The position numbers and the translations under genes are program-made. Shown here piece after piece: positions 1 to 6,000 of a DNA stretch of 6,406 nucleotides. The first letter of the stretch is position 1, and the number at the start of each line of letters is the position of its first letter. This stretch comes from Candidatus Magasanikiibacteriota bacterium (lineage in GTDB: Bacteria > Patescibacteriota > Patescibacteriia > Magasanikbacterales > UBA10003), in contig JAPLWR010000076.1 of assembly GCA_026396495.1 (NCBI GenBank), positions 1-6,406 on the forward strand, read 5' to 3'. Under the pieces are notes generated by a model. It was not told the origin of the DNA. It was given only the letters and a program-made list of their open reading frames with translations, and searched no databases.

Positions 1-1
1 A

Positions 2-1330
2 AAAGTGGAAATTAAAACCGGAGATGAGTTAGAAGATTTAGGAAATTCTGTTAACTTGATGATAGATAATTTAAGGGATTCTTATACCAATTTGGAAAAA
101 AAGGTTAGTTCGAAAACTAAAGAATTAGCGGATCAATTATTAAAAGTTTCAGAAAAAAATCGTATTTTAGGAGAAACTCAAAAAGCAGTGGTTAATGTTT
201 TAGAAGATATTCAAGAAGAAAAAAATTATTCTCAGAGTTTAGCTAAAGATTTGTTAAAATTTCAATTGGCGGTAGAAAACGCCTCTGATCATATTATTAT
301 TGCCGATCCTGATGCTAAAATTTTATTTGCTAATAAAGCCGCTCAAAAAATTACAGGTTTTAATTTTGAAGAAATGATAAATAACACCCCGTCTTTGTGG
401 GGTAAACAAATGACCGCGGAATTTTACAAAAATTTTTGGCACGTAATCAAAGAAGAAAAAAAACAATTTGATGGGGAAATTATTAATAAACGAAAAAATG
501 GGGAATCTTATGTTGCTGAGATTCATGTTGTCCCAATTTTAAAAGATAATGGTGATGTGCAATTTTTTGTGGGTATTGAAAGAGATATTACTAAAGCTAA
601 GGAAGTTGACAAATCTAAAACTGAATTTGTGTCTTTGGCCTCCCATCAATTGCGCACTCCTCTAACGGCTATTAGTTGGTACATAGAGATGTTGATGAAT
701 GGCAAAGCTGGTAAATTAAAACCAGAACAATTAAAATATTTAGACGAAGTTTATAAAGGTGGGCAAAGAATGAGAGATCTGGTGAATGCTTTATTGAATG
801 TTTCTAGAATTGATTTGGGTACTTTTGCTATTGATCCAGAAGAGGTAGATATTAAAGAAATATGTGATAGTGTAATTGCAGAAATGGAACCTACTATTCT
901 CAATAAAAAATTAAAAGTTACCAAAAAATATATTGAAGTACCCGCCAAATTTGTAGCAGATCAAAAGTTATTTAGAATTATTTTACAAAATCTTATTTCC
1001 AATGCCGTTAAGTACACTCCTCCTAAAGGTAAAGTAGAGATCAAAATGGAAAAAAATAAAAAAGATCTATTAATTACGGTGGCTGACTCCGGTTATGGTA
1101 TACCTTTGAACCAACAAGAAAAAATATTTTCTAAATTGTTTAGAGCTGATAATGCCAAAATTAAAGATCCAGACGGTACGGGATTGGGTTTATATATCAT
1201 TAAGTCTATTTTGGATCATTCTGGGGGTAAAACTTGGTTTGAATCAGAAGAAAATAAGGGTAGTAAGTTTTTTGTTTCCCTTCCTTTAAGTGGTATGTCT
1301 AAAAAAGAGGGGGTTAAGGGGCTGGTTTAG
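2..1330 (+). CDS. Sensor histidine kinase, HAMP-PAS-HisKA-HATPase_c, 5' end cut by window edge
   Basis: This is the C-terminal part of a two-component sensor kinase that autophosphorylates a histidine and passes the phosphate to a receiver. The frame is open to the left edge (codon AAA at 2-4), so the GTG at 5 is probably an internal Val, not the start. Counting that Val as residue 1, residues 1-24 look like the end of a HAMP domain (GDELEDLG...VNLMIDNL). A coiled coil covers about 25-86 and a PAS domain about 87-198 (NGESYV, then GIERDIT at its end). HisKA holds the phospho-accepting His214 in SHQLRTPL. The HATPase_c domain shows an N box (N329, N333), G1 box DSGYG (361-365), F box around F375-F379 and G2 box GTGLGL (391-396). 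All catalytic boxes are intact. The HAMP end implies membrane segments and a sensor region upstream of the window. The ligand cannot be told. The residue after His214 is Gln rather than the usual Glu/Asp. Two receivers follow, the likely partners. Confidence 0.95.
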   Translation, partial: KVEIKTGDELEDLGNSVNLMIDNLRDSYTNLEKKVSSKTKELADQLLKVSEKNRILGETQKAVVNVLEDIQEEKNYSQSLAKDLLKFQLAVENASDHIIIADPDAKILFANKAAQKITGFNFEEMINNTPSLWGKQMTAEFYKNFWHVIKEEKKQFDGEIINKRKNGESYVAEIHVVPILKDNGDVQFFVGIERDITKAKEVDKSKTEFVSLASHQLRTPLTAISWYIEMLMNGKAGKLKPEQLKYLDEVYKGGQRMRDLVNALLNVSRIDLGTFAIDPEEVDIKEICDSVIAEMEPTILNKKLKVTKKYIEVPAKFVADQKLFRIILQNLISNAVKYTPPKGKVEIKMEKNKKDLLITVADSGYGIPLNQQEKIFSKLFRADNAKIKDPDGTGLGLYIIKSILDHSGGKTWFESEENKGSKFFVSLPLSGMSKKEGVKGLV

Positions 1331-1366
1331 TTGTTGATTTTTAGCTTGTTTGATATAATAACATAA
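1331..1366 (+). promoter_or_regulatory. Candidate extended -10 promoter for the receiver genes
   Basis: The 60-base gap after the kinase stop holds a perfect TATAAT at 1354-1359 preceded by TG at 1351-1352 (TGaTATAAT, an extended -10). Exactly 17 bases upstream lies TTGTTG (1331-1336), which matches only the first half of the -35 consensus. Transcription would begin near 1366, giving a leader of about 25 bases before the ATG at 1391. In A/T-rich DNA a TATAAT by chance is common, but TG plus the 17-base spacing and the intergenic position favour a real promoter. No terminator separates the kinase from this site, so read-through from the kinase is also likely. Confidence 0.5.
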
Positions 1367-1390
1367 TAGAAATAATAAGTTGATTTAAAT

Positions 1391-1774
1391 ATGTTTGGTA
1401 AAAAATCTAAAGGTAAAGTGATGGTGGTAGAAGATGACGCCTTATTATCTCAGGTTTTAAGCAAAGGTTTTGTTTCTGAAGGTTTTGAGGTAGCAGTAGT
1501 AGGTAATGGTCTAGAGGCTTTGGACCTGGTGACAAAGTTTAAACCGGGGATGATTTTTTTAGATTTAATGTTACCAGGTATTGATGGTTTTGAAGTTTTA
1601 AAACGTTTAAAAGAAGACAGTGATACTTCTGCAATCCCAGTAGTTATCATGTCTAATTTAGATCAAATAGCTGATGTTAAATCAGCTAAAGTTTTGGGGG
1701 CTGAAGAATATTTTATCAAAGCTAATACACAATTAGATAAAATTATTGGTTTTGCTAGAGATAGGTTAAAGTAA
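1391..1774 (+). CDS. Single-domain response regulator (CheY-like receiver), first of a tandem pair
   Basis: A 127-residue protein made only of a receiver domain, with no DNA-binding or enzymatic output. The acidic pocket is E14-D15-D16, the phospho-acceptor is D58 (FLDLMLPG), the switch residue is S88 (IMSN) and the conserved lysine is K110 (FIKAN). The Lys is followed by Ala instead of the usual Pro. Residues 1-8 are a short basic leader before the first beta strand. A receiver of this kind acts in the cytoplasm by binding partner proteins or as a relay to another histidine or aspartate protein; the partner is not visible. The ATG is chosen because it sits just upstream of the first beta strand and about 25 bases after a good promoter. 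No Shine-Dalgarno sequence is seen. It is paralogous to the next gene and lies directly after the histidine kinase, its likely phosphodonor (inference). Confidence 0.93.
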   Translation: MFGKKSKGKVMVVEDDALLSQVLSKGFVSEGFEVAVVGNGLEALDLVTKFKPGMIFLDLMLPGIDGFEVLKRLKEDSDTSAIPVVIMSNLDQIADVKSAKVLGAEEYFIKANTQLDKIIGFARDRLK

Positions 1775-1778
1775 ATTC

Positions 1779-2159
1779 ATGGCCAAGACAAAAAGAAAAA
1801 TAGTTTTGATAGTAGAAGATGACGAGGTTTTACTTAGAGCCTTGTATTTGTTGTTCCATAATAGTGGTTACACCATTGCTTCTGCTACGGATGGAGATTC
1901 CGCATTAAAAATGACAGAACGTTTGCATCCAGATTTAGTTTTGTTGGATTTATTATTACCAAAAATGAATGGTTTTGATGTATTAAGAAATATTAAAGTA
2001 GATCCTAAAATAAAAGATGTCCCAGTAATTGTCTTATCTAATTTAGGAGATCAATCAGATATTGATAAAGCCAAAACCTTAGGTGCTTTAGACTATTATG
2101 TCAAAGCCAACACAGAACTCTCTTCTTTAGAAGATAAGATAAAAAAAATCTTAGAATAA
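1779..2159 (+). CDS. Single-domain response regulator (CheY-like receiver), second of a tandem pair
   Basis: A 126-residue receiver-only protein, starting four bases after the stop of the previous regulator, so the two are surely co-transcribed and perhaps translationally coupled. Key residues are E13-D14-D15 (acidic pocket), D57 (LLDLLLP, phospho-acceptor), S87 (VLSNLG, switch) and K109 (YVKAN). It shares with its neighbour the unusual Ser-Asn-Leu after strand 4 and Lys-Ala-Asn in place of Lys-Pro after strand 5, so the pair probably arose by tandem duplication. The loop DPKIKD (75-80) and the residues outside the active site differ widely, so the two probably have different partners or phosphorylation kinetics (inference). 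No output domain is present and the C terminus stops right after the last helix. It could serve as a relay protein, a phosphate sink or a protein-interaction switch. Confidence 0.93.
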   Translation: MAKTKRKIVLIVEDDEVLLRALYLLFHNSGYTIASATDGDSALKMTERLHPDLVLLDLLLPKMNGFDVLRNIKVDPKIKDVPVIVLSNLGDQSDIDKAKTLGALDYYVKANTELSSLEDKIKKILE

Positions 2160-2182
2160 TTTAACAATTTAAAAATACGACA

Positions 2183-3004
2183 ATGAAAACAAAATGGCTT
2201 GATTTTGTTTTACTTTTAACTAATAGAATTTATACCCGCAAACAAAAGGTTTTATCGGAAGTGGGTTTAAAAACTGTAGCTAATATTATTGTTCTGATTG
2301 GCTTAGAAATTTTTTTGGCCTTAGTTTCTTTGCCCTTGTACCTCACCACTAAAAGTGGCGGGGTTGTTGCTTATCTAGAAGAAAAAGGTGGCTACGCTAA
2401 AGTTTCTTTCGATTATAACTTGCGTCGTATTTTAACTTTAACCGGCGTGGGTATTTTCCTCATTATTTGGTTGATGAAATTACTTTTGATAGTTTTAGCT
2501 CCGCATCTTTTTGGCCCCATGCGTTTGTATCAAGTTTCAGATTTACGTCCAGCTGATTTATTAAGTAAGGAGACAGTTCAAACCGAAACAGGTATTCAGA
2601 CAGCTCGCGTTTCTCCAGCCATGCTGGTTCCTAGTTTAGAAGGTGTTAATAAAATTGGGGGAGGAAATTATGAATTTTATGGTAAGGCTGTACCCAATAG
2701 TACAGTAGTTTTGTTATTATCAGACACCCAAAGTGTCATTTATACGGAAGTAGCTAATGTTGAAGGTGTTTGGAAAATTACTCATCCCCAAACCAATTTT
2801 AAATTAAGTCCTGGTAACCATTCTATTTTAGTCTTTAGTTATGATGCGGCAAAAGGAATACGCTCAGAAGTAGCTCCTACTCAATATTTTAAAGTACAAA
2901 TTAATTGGTTAGAAAGTTTAAGTCAAAAAATAGATGTTCTAGCTAATTGGTCAGTTGTTTTAATTATTATTTTAGGTATATTTCTTACATTTTTAACCAT
3001 TTAA
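2183..3004 (+). CDS. Membrane protein with N-terminal two-segment module, Ig-like domain and C-terminal membrane segment
   Basis: A 273-residue protein that I cannot assign to a named family. A basic N-terminal stretch (NRIYTRKQK, 14-22) precedes a first hydrophobic segment at about 33-55, which ends in ALVSLPLY. A loop of about 25 residues ends in RR (81-82) and leads into a second segment at about 83-106. Residues 107-145 form a polar linker. Residues 150-240 look like a bacterial Ig-like beta sandwich (Gly-rich opening, then YEFYGKAVPNSTV and VEGVWKIT, then NHSILVFSYDAA). A third hydrophobic segment (about 256-273) ends the protein with no tail. There are no cysteines. The first 110 residues align with the start of the giant protein encoded just downstream, including KWL at 4-6. 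The role is probably structural or assembly-related in the envelope, possibly supporting the giant protein (inference). No Shine-Dalgarno sequence is seen. The start is fixed by the KWL alignment with the neighbour. Confidence 0.85.
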   Translation: MKTKWLDFVLLLTNRIYTRKQKVLSEVGLKTVANIIVLIGLEIFLALVSLPLYLTTKSGGVVAYLEEKGGYAKVSFDYNLRRILTLTGVGIFLIIWLMKLLLIVLAPHLFGPMRLYQVSDLRPADLLSKETVQTETGIQTARVSPAMLVPSLEGVNKIGGGNYEFYGKAVPNSTVVLLLSDTQSVIYTEVANVEGVWKITHPQTNFKLSPGNHSILVFSYDAAKGIRSEVAPTQYFKVQINWLESLSQKIDVLANWSVVLIIILGIFLTFLTI

Positions 3005-3014
3005 AAATAAAAAT

Positions 3015-6000
3015 ATGGCCAGCAAATGGTTAAGTTTATTCTTTAAGTTATCGGCTTGGACATTTAATTTAAAAGAAAAGATGATTAAGGCTGATAAGTG
3101 GTATGCTGCCGCTTTTTATGCTTTAATTATTTTTATTTCTGAATTAGCTATTGCCCTGGTTTCTCTGCCATTATATTTTATTGTCTCACCTCAAAATTTG
3201 CAGGAAAGGGGAATTGTTTTTCCCACAACTGAGGGAGAACCAATACATTTTAAATCTTATATAGTCAGGCGCAAAATTAGTATCGTGACAATTTTTGGTG
3301 CCGGCGGTTTGTTTATTATTAAGGTGGCTTTTGTGGCCATTGTTTCTTTTTATTTATTAGGGGCCCAACAGTTATTAGCAGCTACTCAGAATTGGACCTT
3401 TGACGTTCCAACTGATTACACCACCAGCAGTGCTAATGTAGAAATTACTGGTGGGGTGGCTAGATTAAAAGATTTAGGTAGTACCAGTTCTGGAGCTACT
3501 ACTAATTCGGGGTTTGATACTGCTGCCACAGGGTGGACTGGGGCAGATTGGCTGCAACCAACTGGCAGTACAGCTACTGAAAATTATGTATCTTCTGGCG
3601 GTAATCCAGGTGGTTATGTAAATGTTCGTTTACAAACAAGTAACAATAAAAATAAAATAGTTGCTGGATATTGGTATCAATCTTTCACCACTACTGTGGC
3701 CTCGCCAGATACTGCTACTTTAAATTTAGATTGGTCATCTCTTACTTTTACAGCTCCTAATCCATTACAATCTTATAAATTGTATGCCTTTATTGATACA
3801 GGTAGTGGTGTGCCAACATTAGGAACGGAAGTATGGAGTAGCCCCACAATTACTGGTACTACTAGTTGGGCTAGTGTTACACCTATAAATATTACAGCTA
3901 AAGTTCCTACAGCTGGAACTTATTATGTAAAGGTTGCTGCGCATATGCAGGGTAATGCTTCTACTAACACAACCTATAATCTTATAACTGGATTTGATAA
4001 TGTCATTGTCAATTGGTCAAAAACTACTCATGTTTATGACGCTACTAGTCCAACTGTTCGTCCCAATACCTCACTTACTATGACCAAGACAGTGAGTTGG
4101 GATAGTTTTTCAGAAACCGCCACTAAGAACGGTGGTGAAGTAAATTATCAATTATCTACTGATGATGGTGTTACTTGGAAATATTGGACAGGTTCAGCTT
4201 GGGGGACAGCCGGCGCATCAAATTATAATACTGCCGCGGTAGTCAATACTAATTTTAGTACTTTTAGTACCAGTAGTAATAAAATAATGTGGAAAGCCTT
4301 TTTAACTGGTAATGGCACTCAGCAAGTCATTTTAGATAATGTAGCTGTAACTTACACAGAAAATACACCACCCGTAGTGGCTAGTTTAACACCAGCACAG
4401 AACACTACTTATGGTTATGTTAATGTGGGTTATAATTTGCAAGACGCTAATAGTGATCCATCTAGTTTAGTAAATTATGAGTATTCCTTAACAGGGGCTT
4501 TTACTGGTGAACAAGTTACCATGACAGCTTCATCAACAGACCCTGCTCATAGTGGTGTTACCAATTTAACCACTTCTCCAGCTGGAATTGCTAAAACTTT
4601 TGTTTGGAATGCTAAATCACAGTTAGGGGCCGTTTATAATACTGGGGTGTACGTTAGATTGCGCGGTAATGATGGCATTCAAAATGGTGCTTATACAACT
4701 TCTTCTGCCATAACTATTGACTATGTTAACCCAGTAATTTCTAATGTTGCTGCTACTGAAGTTGTGGGTTCAACTAATGTCACAATTTCTTATGATTTAA
4801 CAGATAATACTTCTGATAATTTATTAGTGGAATTACAAATTTCTGGAGATGGGGGATCCACTTGGACAGTTCCTGCTACTTCTGTGACTGGCGCAGTAGG
4901 AACTGGTGTAACTACTGGTGTTAGCAAAACCATTACTTGGGCGGCTGGAACTGATTACACCGGACAACAAAAGAGTAATATGCAGGTGAGGGTTAGGGCT
5001 AAAGACAAATGGCAAAATCAAGGGGCTTATACTGCTTCATCTAATTTTGCTTTAGATACTTTAAACCCAGCTGCAGCTACTGCCGCAGATTTGCAAGCCC
5101 AGCCTTTAGCTGGCGCCACCACTGTTTTAGTTGGCGGTTCATTCACAGAAGTAAATCCAAATCTAAATGATTTTTTTGTGGCTATTGATGGTGGGGCTTA
5201 TTCCGCTTCTACAACTGGTAGTACTAACACAGCAACTCCAACTAATCAAGCTACGGCCGTTGGAGCTACATTAGATGGTAACGATTCTATTTTTAAAGTT
5301 AAAATTGTTCACACAGATGATTATAGTAATATTGGCACTAATGAAAATGTAAATCCTAGTACGGCTTATAAATATGTAAAACCTTATACACCAAGTGCTC
5401 CTACATTAAGTAGTCCAATCACTACTCGATTAGACTTACAAGTTAATGAAGCTGTTGGTGAAGCTACTGATTTACAATATGCCATGCAAGAAACTACCAC
5501 AGGAAATTATGTCCAGAGTGATGGCACTCTTGGCGCTACAATCGTTTGGCAAGTTTTAGGAACATCTTCCGGTCAATGGGGGAATGGTTTAGGAGTACGG
5601 GGCAAAGTGCGAGTGACCGGTCTTTCTTCTCCAGTTTCTCAATATATTTTTAAAGTAAAATCTCGCAATCCGTCAGACTCGGCCCATGCTGTGTCTTCTG
5701 AGTCTGCCTATTCAGCTACGGCGCAAGTTCCTAATACTGCACCATCAATTATTTTAAATTCTAATGCTCAAACTACTGATGGAACGCAATATGTTCCTAT
5801 CAATTACACTGGTACAGACGGCCAGGGTGATATTAGTAGTATTTCTTTATATGAATATTCTCAGGATAATTCCACTTGGCATACAATGACAGAAAAAGCA
5901 GGTGTTAGCTCTAACGGGGTTAGTAATTTAGTGTTTTTACCAACTGGTAGTGCCTATCTCTTTGCTTGGAATTCCGCCACGGATTTAGCTAATATAGAAG

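Noticed and set aside
5..7. GTG at 5 as the start codon of the histidine kinase
   Set aside because: The frame stays open to the left edge and the first residues already match the interior of a HAMP domain, so the gene starts upstream of the window.
323..526. Reverse-strand open frame of 67 residues
   Set aside because: It lies wholly inside the PAS-coding part of the kinase, is Phe/Ile-rich antisense of A-rich codons and shows no motif.
751..948. Reverse-strand open frame of 65 residues
   Set aside because: It is antisense to the well-conserved HisKA region of the kinase, and I see no domain in it.
1450..1650. Reverse-strand open frame of 66 residues
   Set aside because: It is antisense to the receiver domain of the first response regulator.
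2135..2153. Inverted repeat TAAGAT - seven A - ATCTTA as a terminator
   Set aside because: The stem is six base pairs with one G-C pair, sits inside the end of the second receiver gene and has no T tract after it.
2152..2157. TAGAAT as a -10 box for the membrane-protein gene
   Set aside because: No plausible -35 element stands 16-18 bases upstream, and such hexamers are common by chance here.
3015..3100. Classical N-terminal signal peptide on the giant protein
   Set aside because: The first 30 residues are amphipathic and Lys-rich, and the first long hydrophobic stretch starts at about residue 31 and is followed by a second one, unlike a standard cleavable signal.
4833..5021. Reverse-strand open frame of 62 residues
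   Set aside because: It is antisense to module A of the giant protein, Ser-rich because of the opposite strand's Gly/Thr codons, with no recognisable features.
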